From Nitrosospira multiformis (GTDB lineage Bacteria > Pseudomonadota > Gammaproteobacteria > Burkholderiales > Nitrosomonadaceae), in contig NZ_QAOK01000002.1 of NCBI RefSeq assembly GCF_003050865.1, positions 1 to 64,000 on the forward strand: a stretch of 64,000 nucleotides of DNA, read 5' to 3'. A model generated the notes under the pieces. It did no database searches, was not told the origin of the DNA, and saw only the letters and a program-made list of their open reading frames with translations. This document shows, in pieces, positions 34,808 to 43,737 of this stretch. Both the position numbers and the translations under genes were made by a program. The first letter of the stretch is position 1; the number at the start of each line of letters is the position of its first letter.

Positions 34808-36151
34808 ATGACACATAACAAGACAGTTCCACAGGTTAAAGGCGACTTTCTGCTGGGTAATTTAAGGCAGATGGCGACGAATCCCCTTCAAGCTTTTTAT
34901 GACTGGCACCGGGATTATGGGGACTTGGTCAGCTTCAGATTGGCTACCCGCCAATTTTATTTATTCAGTCACCCAAAGCTGGTTGAACAAGCCTTGATCA
35001 GGCAAAGCGATATTTTTAAAAAAATCTACAATCCTGAGAAACCCACCGGTATCGCGTTGATTTTAGGTCAGGGCTTAGTAACAAGCCAGGGCGATTTATG
35101 GCAAAGACAGCGTCAGTTAATGCAGCCTGTTTTCCAGAGAAGTAATGTAACCACGCTGCTGCCGCTAATGGTTACCGCGGGCAGCAATATGTTGAATCGA
35201 TGGCGGCAACTGGGTGAAGGTGCACACCTCAACCTCTCTAATGAAATGACGCGGCTTACGTTGGAAGTCATCACCCAGACCATGTTCAGCACCAGTGTGC
35301 TCGACAAAATAGAGCATATCTCTCCCTCTCTGGATACTTTGCTTCGCTATGCCATTAAAAGCATCGTGAATCCTTTGACTCTTCCGTTATATGTGCCCAC
35401 CCCCGCGAATCAAAAATTCAAACGGGCGTTGGGAACAATCGATGATGTCATTTACGGAATCATCGATCAACGCCGCGCCGCACCGTCAGGGCAGAATGAC
35501 CTGCTGGATATGCTGCTAAAAGCAGGCGATGACAGCAGCGGTGAGAAGATGACCGATAAGCAGATTCGTGATGAAGTTATTACCATTTTTAGCGCAGGCC
35601 ATGAAACGACCGCGAACTTGCTAAGCTGGACCTTGTATTTACTGGCCCGGCATCCGGATATACTCGCCAGAGTGCGTCAGGAACTTGACGGCTTGCTGCA
35701 AGGAGGAATCCCGAACGCCGAGGATTTGCAGCAGCTTGCTTATACCAGAGCCGTGCTCAGTGAATCGATGCGCCTTCGTCCACCTGCTGGCTTCTTGCTG
35801 CGTAAAGTTAATAAGGATACCGAGGTTGATGGGTATCTTTTAAAGGCTGGCAGGTCTGCGATATTCAGTATTTATAATCTTCATCATCATGCCGATTTCT
35901 GGCAGCAGCCTGAGCAGTTTGACCCTGACAGGTTTTTATTACCTCAAAAGAAGTATTCGTTCATACCTTTCGGTACAGGTGAACGGATCTGTATCGGTAG
36001 TCATTTTGCGTTAATGGAAAGCCAGCTTTTGCTAAGCATGATAGTTCAGCACTGTGATTTACAGTTGCTTGACCCGAATGAAGTCGAGATTGAGATGGCG
36101 GTAACCCTGCGACCTAAAGGTGGAATTCCGGTCCGCATAAACTGGCGATAA
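34808..36151 (+). CDS. Cytochrome P450
   Basis: A 447-residue soluble P450 with all core motifs: oxygen-binding helix I AGHETTAN at about 263-270, ExxR in ESMRLRPPAG, the haem loop FGTGERICIG near residues 395-404 with the axial Cys, and the PERF-like FDPDRF. The N-terminus lacks a membrane anchor, so it is cytosolic. Its sequence style (GDFLLGNLRQMATNP, QRQLMQPVFQ) is like the bacterial CYP families related to fatty-acid hydroxylases and CYP110. No redox partner gene is adjacent. Substrate unknown. Confidence 0.95.
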   Translation: MTHNKTVPQVKGDFLLGNLRQMATNPLQAFYDWHRDYGDLVSFRLATRQFYLFSHPKLVEQALIRQSDIFKKIYNPEKPTGIALILGQGLVTSQGDLWQRQRQLMQPVFQRSNVTTLLPLMVTAGSNMLNRWRQLGEGAHLNLSNEMTRLTLEVITQTMFSTSVLDKIEHISPSLDTLLRYAIKSIVNPLTLPLYVPTPANQKFKRALGTIDDVIYGIIDQRRAAPSGQNDLLDMLLKAGDDSSGEKMTDKQIRDEVITIFSAGHETTANLLSWTLYLLARHPDILARVRQELDGLLQGGIPNAEDLQQLAYTRAVLSESMRLRPPAGFLLRKVNKDTEVDGYLLKAGRSAIFSIYNLHHHADFWQQPEQFDPDRFLLPQKKYSFIPFGTGERICIGSHFALMESQLLLSMIVQHCDLQLLDPNEVEIEMAVTLRPKGGIPVRINWR

Positions 36152-36405
36152 AATAAATCTTCCCGTATACCCGCGCCTATTTGGTTCTGTAGCTGGGTTA
36201 TCTACAAAAGCTGTTGCGAAAACTGCCCTGACCAATAAAGCGAGGCACTACCAACAGGGCACCGATCACGCAAAGTGCTGGGATTTAGAGTTCCTCTGAG
36301 GTATTCTTCGAGGTGTCGATGAGCTCAGCTAGGCGATATCAGTTGTTGTACCTCAAACTTGAATCTGCGCCATGTTGTGATTGATTTTTAAAGAGGGAAA
36401 ATTTA
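36152..36405. other. Gap with a hairpin
   Basis: TGCCCTG...CAGGGCA (36222-36260) forms a seven-pair stem with a 24-base loop; no T-run. AAAGAGGGAAAA precedes the TrbK-like ATG. Nothing else is visible. Confidence 0.35.
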
Positions 36406-36597
36406 ATGAAGTCTAAATATATTGTATTTATTATTGTGTTGAGTGGGGCTTTGACTAGTTGTGGTGGTGACAAGGCTCCTGAGATAAATTCAACAAATTG
36501 TTCTGGCATAGGAATGCAGGCGGTGCTTCCAACTTTCGACAACGAAGCTGAGCGACAAGCATTTATTGATAAATGCCAAGCTATGACAGAAAAATAA
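36406..36597 (+). CDS. Small lipoprotein, TrbK-like (entry-exclusion type)
   Basis: A 63-residue lipoprotein with signal FIIVLSGALTSCGGDK (lipobox LTSC). The mature part, EINSTNCSGIGMQAVLPTFD then RQAFIDKCQAM, has the spacing of two cysteines, a Met-Gln-Ala segment and RQAF-D-C typical of TrbK-like entry-exclusion lipoproteins of conjugative elements. Only this gene hints at conjugation here; no trb or tra genes are near. If right, it is a stranded remnant. Assignment is tentative because of the small size. Confidence 0.6.
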   Translation: MKSKYIVFIIVLSGALTSCGGDKAPEINSTNCSGIGMQAVLPTFDNEAERQAFIDKCQAMTEK

Positions 36598-36680
36598 AGC
36601 TCGGGACAAGCCGTTGGGCCGAGTACAGCTGTTATCACCGGACAAGAATTGATCCAACTTTGAAAGCCGGGCCACAATCA

Positions 36681-37198
36681 GTGACAGCAAGACTTCATGC
36701 CATTCGTGGTGATATTACAAAGCTGGAAACCGATGCAATCGTGAATGCCCCAATTCGTCATTGCTGGGAGGCGGTGGGGTTGATGGCACTATCCATCGGG
36801 CTGCTGGGCCGGAGTTGTTGGAGGAATGCAGGTTGCTTGGCGGTTGTAAAACCGGTGAAGCAAAGATCACAAAGGGCTACCGTTTAAAGACAAAGCACGT
36901 CATTCATACCGTTGGTCCGGTTTGGCATGGAGGAAAAAGCAATGAACCAGAACAACTTGCCTCCTGTTATCGGCGGAGCCTGGAAATTGCCGCTGCCAAC
37001 GATTTGAGTTCGATTGCGTTTCCATGCATCAGCACAGGTGCATATGGTTACCCGCCTGAAGCTGCCGCAGAAATAGGGGTCAATACTGTACGGGAATTTA
37101 TTGAAACCGGAGCTTCGCTCAAAGAATTGATATTTTGCTGTTTCTCCGAGCAAGACTTTCAGTTATATCAACGAGTACTGAGTGAGCCAGCGGTCTGA
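36681..37198 (+). pseudogene. Macro-domain (ADP-ribose-binding) gene with a one-base deletion
   Basis: The first frame gives TARLHAIRGDITKLETDAIVNA; a base is missing near 36748 (GCCCCAAT where GCCGCCAAT is expected), and the second frame continues LGGGGVDGTIHRAAGPELLE, ECRLLGGCKTGEAKITKGY, HVIHTVGPVW, then FPCISTGAYGYP. Joined, this is a complete macro domain with the NAANSSLLGGGGVDGAIH loop and ISTGAYGYP motif that bind ADP-ribose, so it was a MacroD-type ADP-ribosyl/O-acetyl-ADP-ribose hydrolase. Whether this is a true pseudogene or a sequencing error is undecided. Confidence 0.85.
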
Positions 37199-37339
37199 CC
37201 ATTCTTTCAAAGTCGAATGACCGACGATACATGGCTTAACACAGATCAACAGGGTCAGACTTTCGATTGATTGGTGGTGCCGAAATAGGGTAAGCACGAT
37301 GTATGCCTTCTGTCTTTTTTACTCTTGGGCTCGGCCCTG

Positions 37340-38344
37340 ATGACGATCCAAGCTTGCAGAAATACGGAGGATAACTCACGCATCCGGCTCGTGATTCACG
37401 GCGGTGCTGGAGCCGTTAAACCCGGCAAACAGCGGCACGAACGTGAGCAGGCCTACATGGAGGCACTCGCACAATCGCTGATCGCCGGCCATGCGGTGCT
37501 TGCAGCAGGCGGCAGCAGCATCGATGCGGTGATTGCGGCAATTGCGGTGATGGAGGACTGCCCCTTGTTCAATGCCGGCAAGGGCTCCGTGTTCACCCAT
37601 GATGGTCGCAACGAACTGGAAGCTTCAATCATGGAAGGATCCACTCGCGCGGCAGGCGCAATTGCGGGAGTGACGACGATTCGCAATCCGATTCGCGCCG
37701 CGCATGCGGTAATGACGAAAAGCCCGCATGTGATGCTCATCGGTCAAGGTGCGGAAATCTTTGCTGCAAAGCAGGGTCTGGAAATCGTGGACCCGTCCTA
37801 TTTCTATACCCAGTACCGGTGGAATCAATTGCAGAAAGCTATCGCTAAAGACGATATTCTGCGCGACCATGATGCTGGTCTGGATACACTGCCGGGTGAG
37901 GATGAAAAACGCGGAACCGTTGGCGCCGTGGCGCTGGACTGCCATGGCAATCTGGCAGCCGGCACGTCGACCGGTGGGCTCACGAACAAGCACTCCGGCC
38001 GAGTAGGAGACTCGTCCATTATTGGCGCTGGAACCTACGCGGACAATCGCTCGGCTGCGGTATCCACGACTGGCACAGGCGAAATGTTCATTCGTACCGC
38101 TGCCGCTTTCAACACAGCAGCGCAGGTGCGATTTCTGCATACTCCGCTTACCGAGGCAGCCGATAACACGCTGGCCGAAATCGCCGCGATGGGTGGAGAT
38201 GGCGGCTTGATCGTCCTGGATGCGGAGGGCAACTATACTATGCGTTTCAACACTGGCGCAATGTTTCGCGGCACAATCGGAGAGGATGGCCTAGCTCGGA
38301 CGGGAATTTTTTTCGGCCCTGAAACACCGGTTATGTCGAGTTGA
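37340..38344 (+). CDS. Isoaspartyl peptidase/L-asparaginase (Ntn hydrolase)
   Basis: A 334-residue type III asparaginase precursor, self-cleaving into two chains. The alpha-chain start RLVIHGGAGAV is the family opening; FNAGKGSVFTHDGRNELEASIM is the next landmark. The cleavage and nucleophile Thr is in KRGTVGAVALD (about residue 195). Downstream, GRVGDSSIIGAGTYADN and STTGTGEMFIR form the substrate pocket. It hydrolyses isoaspartyl dipeptides and asparagine. The ATG at 37340 is preferred to the TTG at 37325. It stands alone. Confidence 0.95.
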   Translation: MTIQACRNTEDNSRIRLVIHGGAGAVKPGKQRHEREQAYMEALAQSLIAGHAVLAAGGSSIDAVIAAIAVMEDCPLFNAGKGSVFTHDGRNELEASIMEGSTRAAGAIAGVTTIRNPIRAAHAVMTKSPHVMLIGQGAEIFAAKQGLEIVDPSYFYTQYRWNQLQKAIAKDDILRDHDAGLDTLPGEDEKRGTVGAVALDCHGNLAAGTSTGGLTNKHSGRVGDSSIIGAGTYADNRSAAVSTTGTGEMFIRTAAAFNTAAQVRFLHTPLTEAADNTLAEIAAMGGDGGLIVLDAEGNYTMRFNTGAMFRGTIGEDGLARTGIFFGPETPVMSS

Positions 38345-38581
38345 CAGGCTGCCGAGCTTTCGGGTCCAGCTTCTCATTTCTCCTTATGCGCAAGAATCTG
38401 GATAATTCTTCAGGATGTGGTGAGTTGCCGAAAACAACTACAACCATCGGGGAAGAAAAAGGTGGCTGGCTGATCTATACTTCCAGAGATGAGCCTCGGC
38501 GTAATACAGGTCAGAGATGCGCTGTAAGGCTCTGCTGCTGTCAGTGAAATTTATTTCAATAGACTTTGTGGAGGTTATGTC

Positions 38582-38923
38582 ATGAGATATATACCAGCAA
38601 GTTTTGCCATCGGTGTTTTGGGCGTTCTTCTGGCAACTCCGGTGATTGCCGATCATCACACTGCCGAGGCGATCGAACATGCCGCGATGGCAAAAGCACA
38701 TGGCGAGGACGGTCACGCAAAAGTGCTGCTCAAGCATGCGGAAGAGAGTCTGAGCCATGCTCAGGCGGCGGAGAAAAAGCACGCCGAACAACATAAGCAT
38801 ATGACGGACTCCATCAAGGAACTGAAGCAGGCAATCGAGCATGCGAAAGCAGGCCACGCTGACATTGCCACCAAGCACGTTGACGAAGCCCTGATGCACA
38901 TGCGCAAGTCAACAAGCGATTAG
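38582..38923 (+). CDS. smbP: SmbP-like periplasmic small metal-binding protein
   Basis: A 113-residue protein with a signal peptide (FAIGVLGVLLATPVIADHH; cleavage after IAD or IA). The mature protein is a helical repeat with histidines every seven residues or so: EAIEHAAMAKAHGEDGH, LLKHAEESLSHAQAAEKKH, AEQHKHMTDSIKELKQAIEH and HADIATKHVDEALMHMR. This matches SmbP of Nitrosomonas europaea, a four-helix bundle binding copper and other divalent metals in the periplasm. TGGAGGTTATGTC precedes the ATG. It supports assignment to the ammonia oxidisers and suggests copper handling. Confidence 0.9.
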   Translation: MRYIPASFAIGVLGVLLATPVIADHHTAEAIEHAAMAKAHGEDGHAKVLLKHAEESLSHAQAAEKKHAEQHKHMTDSIKELKQAIEHAKAGHADIATKHVDEALMHMRKSTSD

Positions 38924-39089
38924 ACCGGGGTCAGACTTGATTGATTCTATCCCTGGCAGAAGGATCTCAATCCGGAGGGATCAGAGTTAATCGAGTCTGC
39001 CGTGATGCAGGGTTGTGGTCTTTTGAATACCATGGGGCACTCTGAATGAGGAGGAGTGGTTTTGTACACGCCGTATTCTCCTGTCCAAA

Positions 39090-39422
39090 CTACCGCTCAG
39101 AACGCCTCGACTGTTTCTCAAAATAAGCAGCGGCATCGAGAACCGGCTTTGGGTCGTCGCCTTGCTCCATGATCATCTTTGCAGTCTCCCTGTAGCCCTT
39201 TGCCAGCGATTTCGCCTGTTCCGGAAATAACGACTCGTGCTCCCTCAGTTTGAGATCGTTCACTTGCTGCGTCTTTTTTCGATTCTCATCTTCCGCCTGC
39301 TCTATTGTTCTGGCTGTCTCATCAGTCTTTTCCGCAGCCGCCTTTGCCAAATCAGCGGCGCCACCAGTACCTGAAAAGGAAAACACAAGCAACAGGGAGA
39401 GGAGAATGCCGTTCAAGCGCAT
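39090..39422 (-). CDS. Small exported coiled-coil protein, unknown function
   Basis: A 110-residue protein from the ATG at 39422, with signal peptide NGILLSLLLVFSFSGTGGAA. The mature part is almost wholly helical and charged (AAAEKTDETARTIEQAEDEN, RKKTQQVNDLKLREHESLF, EQAKSLAKGYRETAKMIMEQ), a probable coiled coil. A TTG at 39476 would give a longer frame overlapping the deacetylase stop. The gene follows the deacetylase on the same strand with about 60 bases between, so the two may be co-expressed and act in the periplasm. Confidence 0.65.
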   Translation of the reverse strand: MRLNGILLSLLLVFSFSGTGGAADLAKAAAEKTDETARTIEQAEDENRKKTQQVNDLKLREHESLFPEQAKSLAKGYRETAKMIMEQGDDPKPVLDAAAYFEKQSRRSER

Positions 39423-39479
39423 GCCGTTTATTCCCGGAATTCCTCCTGACTGCTTACAAAACCTGGAGGTCGTCAACGT

Positions 39480-41594
39480 TCATCGAGTCAACCCTCTGTC
39501 GACCTCGTATGTCGTGGCCTTCGTATCCACGTTGATGTTTCCGATAAGCTGGCCGCCGTAAATCTCCCCGCCGGAAAGACCGGTGACACGAAGATAAGGT
39601 ACTGCTTTGTTTGCCAATAAGGTAACCCGGTTGGTTGTTCGATTCCATATTGCATCGATCTTTGCGGACCTGGCGTTAAGGCTTTCCGCTGTGTGGTCGC
39701 CTATTTCATAGTAAGGAAGATTTTTGACCGGCAGGCTGAACAATCGCTCATATTCGGTGAAGACTGCATCGAGCCAGTCAAATTGAAGCGTACTGCCATT
39801 TTTATCATACTGAGCAAGATTCGACTGATGAAAAAAATGCGGCCACCGGTTAAAGCTCAACATGTGCCGTACTGCGATATCCGCTTCGATTCCGAGGATT
39901 TCGCGGTAGCTCCGGGGAGAGCAAGCCATTGCCGGTGCTTCACATGGATTTTTTCCGGCATTGATAAATTTCTGATAGTACAGATAGTTATACTCGTCCT
40001 CCAGCTGGGAAGGATTTGTCACGTTATAAAAAATGTTGGTTGGCCAGCGTGGCAGCATGAGTCGATCCGTTTGGCTCCCATCTTCATACTGAGTGATATA
40101 CTGCTCAACGTTTTGAGCCTTTTGTGACGTATCGGCAGCAAGATATTCCACGCCCGCGGTGGCAGCCGCCTGAAGCAATAGCGGATTCGCACCGCCTGCA
40201 TCAAAGGCTATGTCGTCAGCCTGAAGATTGAACATACCCGGGTGTAAGGCAGGATCATCCGTGCATTTCTGATCTTTCAGGCCGGAATGAGCCCCAGTGA
40301 TGAGCACGCGATTGTTCTCGTTTCTCTCGGGAAGATCCAGTAGCGCCCACACGTTCTGGTTGGCAGTGATTTCAGCCCTGATTGCCTCTGCACTCGTAAA
40401 AGTGTGGTAATCGCAGGGCGCATCAGCAGGAACCGGTGACTTATCCATGTCTGCATGCGTGAAGGTGTGGTTTATAAAGCGGAAATGCGTTTTGTTGGCC
40501 GCTATTGCTGCTACCAGATTATCTTTCCAGTTTGCCGCGAGCGGCATTGTCTGGGGGTTCACCACCGCTCCCGCGCCATTGAACGCGAAATCCAGCTTGA
40601 AATTTCCCGCCGTCGGGTGTGCGGCCCGGAGGGCGGCCTGTTTGCTCACCACATTGGTTATGTCAGCGCCGGTCAGGCGATAAGTATCGCCGTTCTCCTT
40701 ATCGAGAGCAGGATTCCATTGATTGTTGGTACGAAACAGATCATCCACATGCGCAGCCAGATGGATGAAGCGCGCACCGATGAAAACTCCCTGGGTTGCC
40801 CAGTTGACGAATTCATAAGCCAGAACTTTCGAATGCATGAGGAACGACGCATTCGTAATCGTCGAAATCAGTACTTCGCGCGCGGGTGCGGATTGATCAG
40901 GCTTCATGTACCGCACAATGGACAGCAGTGCTTCGTCCTGTCCGGTTCGTAAAAGCGGCTCGACATAGGGTATAGAGCCGTCCTTCAGGCGGTTCATATC
41001 GTTTCGGGGATGGGTCGCAAAGGCGAGGGATGTAATTGGAAGCGGATTATTCCTGTTTACGTATTCAAAGGCTTCCTTGCTGTACCTCCCCGGTATTGTC
41101 CACCTCACATCATAATTGTGCCCGCTTGAGGAGTAGGCGAGACCGTAATCCAGATAGATGTCGTGCGGCGGTTCCAGATCCGCGTACGTGGCTGGCCACC
41201 CTGACAATACCGCTTCCCGTACCCGGAAGTTTTTCTCGTAATTGTGCAGCAGATCCCATTCGGCCGGGGTGAAGCCTGGAACCAGGTCCGCGTCGGTGAG
41301 GATGACTCCATTGTAGTTGCCAACACAACCTGCCTCTTCGGCCTTGCAGGCCGTTCCCTGCGAAGAAGCAGCCAGAAACGCAGGCGTCAGATCCTGCGTC
41401 CCGGCATTCAGCACGACATATGGAACACCCATTTCATCGAGGACAGGCTTGATATAGGCCAATCCCAGGTCTTCCGCCACCTCTCCTGTAGCAACAACCA
41501 GTATTCTCAGTTTGACAGCATTATCAGCGTGCGCTGGAGCCACGGTAATTATGGTAAACAGCATGGCTATTGCTGCAAGAAGCTTGCGCTTCAT
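39480..41594 (-). CDS. Exported Agd3/CE18-like polysaccharide deacetylase
   Basis: A 704-residue secreted protein from the ATG at 41594 (GGGAGAC eight bases before it), signal peptide LLAAIAMLFTIITVAPAHA. Order: N-terminal domain LKLRILVVATGEVAEDLGLAY-like fold, then DGSIPYVEPLLRTG and NASFLMHSKVLAYEFV, then the catalytic barrel with AAHVDDLFRTN (about 280-290) and INHTFTHADMD (about 375-385), DGGxH-type ends and a C-terminal beta domain. The HVDD and HTFTH motifs are those of the fungal galactosaminogalactan deacetylase Agd3 (CE18). Here it may deacetylate an extracellular aminosugar polymer. Assignment rests on motif recognition. Confidence 0.75.
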   Translation of the reverse strand: MKRKLLAAIAMLFTIITVAPAHADNAVKLRILVVATGEVAEDLGLAYIKPVLDEMGVPYVVLNAGTQDLTPAFLAASSQGTACKAEEAGCVGNYNGVILTDADLVPGFTPAEWDLLHNYEKNFRVREAVLSGWPATYADLEPPHDIYLDYGLAYSSSGHNYDVRWTIPGRYSKEAFEYVNRNNPLPITSLAFATHPRNDMNRLKDGSIPYVEPLLRTGQDEALLSIVRYMKPDQSAPAREVLISTITNASFLMHSKVLAYEFVNWATQGVFIGARFIHLAAHVDDLFRTNNQWNPALDKENGDTYRLTGADITNVVSKQAALRAAHPTAGNFKLDFAFNGAGAVVNPQTMPLAANWKDNLVAAIAANKTHFRFINHTFTHADMDKSPVPADAPCDYHTFTSAEAIRAEITANQNVWALLDLPERNENNRVLITGAHSGLKDQKCTDDPALHPGMFNLQADDIAFDAGGANPLLLQAAATAGVEYLAADTSQKAQNVEQYITQYEDGSQTDRLMLPRWPTNIFYNVTNPSQLEDEYNYLYYQKFINAGKNPCEAPAMACSPRSYREILGIEADIAVRHMLSFNRWPHFFHQSNLAQYDKNGSTLQFDWLDAVFTEYERLFSLPVKNLPYYEIGDHTAESLNARSAKIDAIWNRTTNRVTLLANKAVPYLRVTGLSGGEIYGGQLIGNINVDTKATTYEVDRGLTR

Positions 41595-41794
41595 GAATGA
41601 AGTCTCCCTATCGCGAAACAAAATGTAACGATTTGACAAATCCTCCTGTTATTTAGGTTCCTTGCAAGTCATCTTCATACACCATCACTGTCTTGTTGTT
41701 CCGGCTGTTTTAAGAAGTTTGAAAAGCATTTTCCTTGCAGATGGAATCTGTTACGGTTCCAATTCTCAACCTGAATAACACCCAGGAGATAAGC

Positions 41795-42292
41795 ATGCAA
41801 AGCATCCAAAGGATTACCCCCTGTTTGTGGTTTGATAATCAAGCCGAAGAGGCAGCAGAATTTTATGCGAGCATCTTCAAAATTTCCAGAATTACAAAGG
41901 TGAGCCACTATGGAGAAGCTGGGCACGAGGTTCACGGACAAGCGGCGGGAACGGTAATGACTGTAGCATTTGAGCTCGACGGGCAGGGATTTGTCGCTCT
42001 CAATGGCGGCCCGACCTTCAAATTCAACGAGGCCATCTCGTTTCAGGTCAATTGCGAAACCCAGGAAGAAGTGGACTACTACTGGGAGAGTCTTTCCGAA
42101 GACGGAGACGAAAAGGCCCAGCAGTGCGGTTGGCTCAAGGACAAATACGGAGTTTCCTGGCAAATCATTCCCCGGATTTTATCCGAGATGATCGATGATC
42201 CCGATTCTGGAAAATCCGGGAGAGTCATGGAGGCAATGCTTCAAATGAAGAAAATCGACATCGGTGGACTCAAGCGTGCATTCAATGGATGA
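41795..42292 (+). CDS. VOC-family protein (PhnB/3-demethylubiquinone-type)
   Basis: A 165-residue protein with the glyoxalase/VOC fold of the PhnB type: ITPCLWFDNQAEEAAEFYASIF at the start, then VMTVAFELDGQGFVALNGGP, FQVNCETQEEVDYYWESLSE, AQQCGWLKDKYGVSWQIIP. The chosen ATG at 41795 follows CCAGGAGAT; an upstream in-frame start at 41735 is less plausible. Such proteins bind a metal but the enzymatic role of this subfamily is undefined. It is monocistronic. Confidence 0.92.
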   Translation: MQSIQRITPCLWFDNQAEEAAEFYASIFKISRITKVSHYGEAGHEVHGQAAGTVMTVAFELDGQGFVALNGGPTFKFNEAISFQVNCETQEEVDYYWESLSEDGDEKAQQCGWLKDKYGVSWQIIPRILSEMIDDPDSGKSGRVMEAMLQMKKIDIGGLKRAFNG

Positions 42293-42401
42293 CCCTTTTG
42301 AACTCCACGTAGCGAGAGAAGGGGCGGACGTCTAAGGTGCGCACCGTTTCCGCACGTAAAACACACCGGGATCAGTGACTGAACGGAAGCGGGATCCAAC
42401 T

Positions 42402-42623
42402 TCAGCCTGTTCTGAGCTTGACCGAGAAATCCGCTATGCCTATCTTGAAGAGCAATTTGGCCGCGGCGTCGAGTGTTTTGAATCCGCGTGTTTCGCGTTT
42501 AGAGGTCTCAAGGGGCTGGCCGTCGATCACGACCATGTATCCGGCCGACATCACCGCGTAATGCACCTGTACACGCTTTATCGCATTAGCATCAAGCAGA
42601 AGCTTCACTTCGCGCTCTAGCAT
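42402..42623 (-). CDS. Small protein paired with an XRE regulator
   Basis: A 73-residue protein: MLEREVKLLLDANAIKRVQV, YAVMSAGYMVVIDGQPLETS, RGFKTLDAAAKLLFKIGIADFSV. It looks like short beta-alpha proteins associated with plasmid stability or partition genes in which a KTLDAA--L-KIG segment recurs; I cannot name the family firmly. Its start overlaps the stop of the HTH gene by seven bases, so the two are coupled. It may modify the regulator's activity. Confidence 0.6.
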   Translation of the reverse strand: MLEREVKLLLDANAIKRVQVHYAVMSAGYMVVIDGQPLETSKRETRGFKTLDAAAKLLFKIGIADFSVKLRTG

Positions 42624-42889
42624 GCTTTCTTTCCTTTTGCTAAAGCATCGGTAAGACCCGATACAACCGGTGTTTCAAACAGGTCCGGCTGATCGATCAT
42701 CACAAGCAAATCGCCCGGCTTCACCTGCAAAAACTTGCAAAGTTTTTCCAATACGGCACGATCGAAACTGTTCACACGGTCGTAGTAGTAGCGATCCAAT
42801 GTAGCGCGAGCGATACCGGTTCCACGGCACACCTCCGCGACCTTGATGCGCTTGGCGCCGAGGATGACAGAAAGTCGACAACTGATCAT
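42617..42889 (-). CDS. XRE-family (Cro/C1-type) regulator
   Basis: A 90-residue HTH protein. The domain runs RLSVILGAKRIKVAEVCRGT, GIARATLDRYYYDRVNSFDR, LEKLCKFLQVKPGDLLVM, with the usual Cro/C1 pattern of an Ala-Lys-Arg turn, a recognition helix and Leu-Cys-Lys-x-Leu. Seven bases upstream is a perfect 10-base dyad (42896-42927), a likely operator for autorepression. The downstream gene overlaps. This could be the regulator part of a small mobile or toxin-antitoxin-like unit. Confidence 0.85.
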   Translation of the reverse strand: MISCRLSVILGAKRIKVAEVCRGTGIARATLDRYYYDRVNSFDRAVLEKLCKFLQVKPGDLLVMIDQPDLFETPVVSGLTDALAKGKKAC

Positions 42890-42895
42890 TTGATA

Positions 42896-42927
42896 GTATT
42901 ATTTGCTCTAAATCGATCAAATAATAC
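42896..42927. promoter_or_regulatory. Perfect dyad upstream of the XRE gene
   Basis: GTATTATTTG and CAAATAATAC, ten perfect pairs, separated by 12 bases and ending seven bases before the XRE ATG on the minus strand. It is placed exactly as an autoregulatory operator would be. Confidence 0.75.
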
Positions 42928-43215
42928 CATTATAGAAGTAAGATGCGCCAACGGCTTATTCAAAATCACAATGCTACAGCCAACGCAAGAGCCGCCGTTG
43001 CCATTGACCCATAGCTTATTCTAAGGAGGAACGAATTCCCTCAATTTCATCTTCTCTACTCTTGTTTTGATACAGTAGAAGTGTGGCAAGAAAGTAGATC
43101 AGCTTGAGAACAGGCAGTGAGCGACAATAAGTAATCAATGTCAGGAGCCCAGTTCAGCTGTGGCAATAAAAAACAACACCAACCAGAACCTGTAGCCACT
43201 AGAGGGAGGCACATC

Positions 43216-43515
43216 GTGAAATTCATCATCCTTGCCCTACTTGCCGTATTCATTTCTCCCGTAGCCCAAGCTGACCCACCACATCTCAAGAATCAACAAA
43301 CAGGAAAATATCTGGGCAATCTGAGTGCGAATCCCTACGATCCAAATTCGGTCAACAATCCCTACGGCCGGTATGGGAGCTCATACAGCGCAGAGTCCAT
43401 CAACAATCCCTATGGGCAATACGGCAGCCGCTACAGTAACGACAGCCCCAACAATCCTTATGCGACCAATGCGCCAGAGATATATGGCAGTGATGGAGAA
43501 CACCGCGGCTATTAG
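43216..43515 (+). CDS. Small exported protein with NPYG repeats
   Basis: A 99-residue protein from a GTG at 43216 after AGAGGGAGG. Signal peptide FIILALLAVFISPVAQA. The mature protein is built of repeats: ANPYDPNSVNNPYGRYGSSY, SAESINNPYGQYGSRYSND and SPNNPYATNAPE. Each contains NNPYG and YGS-YS. Pro/Asn/Tyr/Gly-rich repeats indicate an unfolded or surface-associated protein. Similar short NPYG proteins occur in several proteobacteria; function unknown. Confidence 0.75.
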   Translation: MKFIILALLAVFISPVAQADPPHLKNQQTGKYLGNLSANPYDPNSVNNPYGRYGSSYSAESINNPYGQYGSRYSNDSPNNPYATNAPEIYGSDGEHRGY

Positions 43516-43737
43516 CGATGGAAAGTGCTGCTCTGCCTGAACAAGACAAGTTATCAATAGAACTGGATTTAACTTGTCTTGGAGATCGTGCCAACACTGT
43601 GGCCAGTCGGGTTGCTGCCAAATTCACTCTTGAGGTCCGGTTTGAAGCGCTTCCATGCTTTATTCGCTCCGTATAATGAAGCGATTATGTTCCTTAAACG
43701 CTTCATCAACAAATCCGATACCTCGCGGAACAGTGCC

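Noticed and set aside
37230-38990. GGGTCAGACT...TTGATT sequences near 37255 and 38930 as a mobile element
   Set aside because: They are short motifs common in betaproteobacterial intergenic DNA; no transposase or clear ends were found.
42990-43050. AAGGAGGA near 43025 as the ribosome site of a gene
   Set aside because: No start codon with a sensible frame follows within a useful distance.
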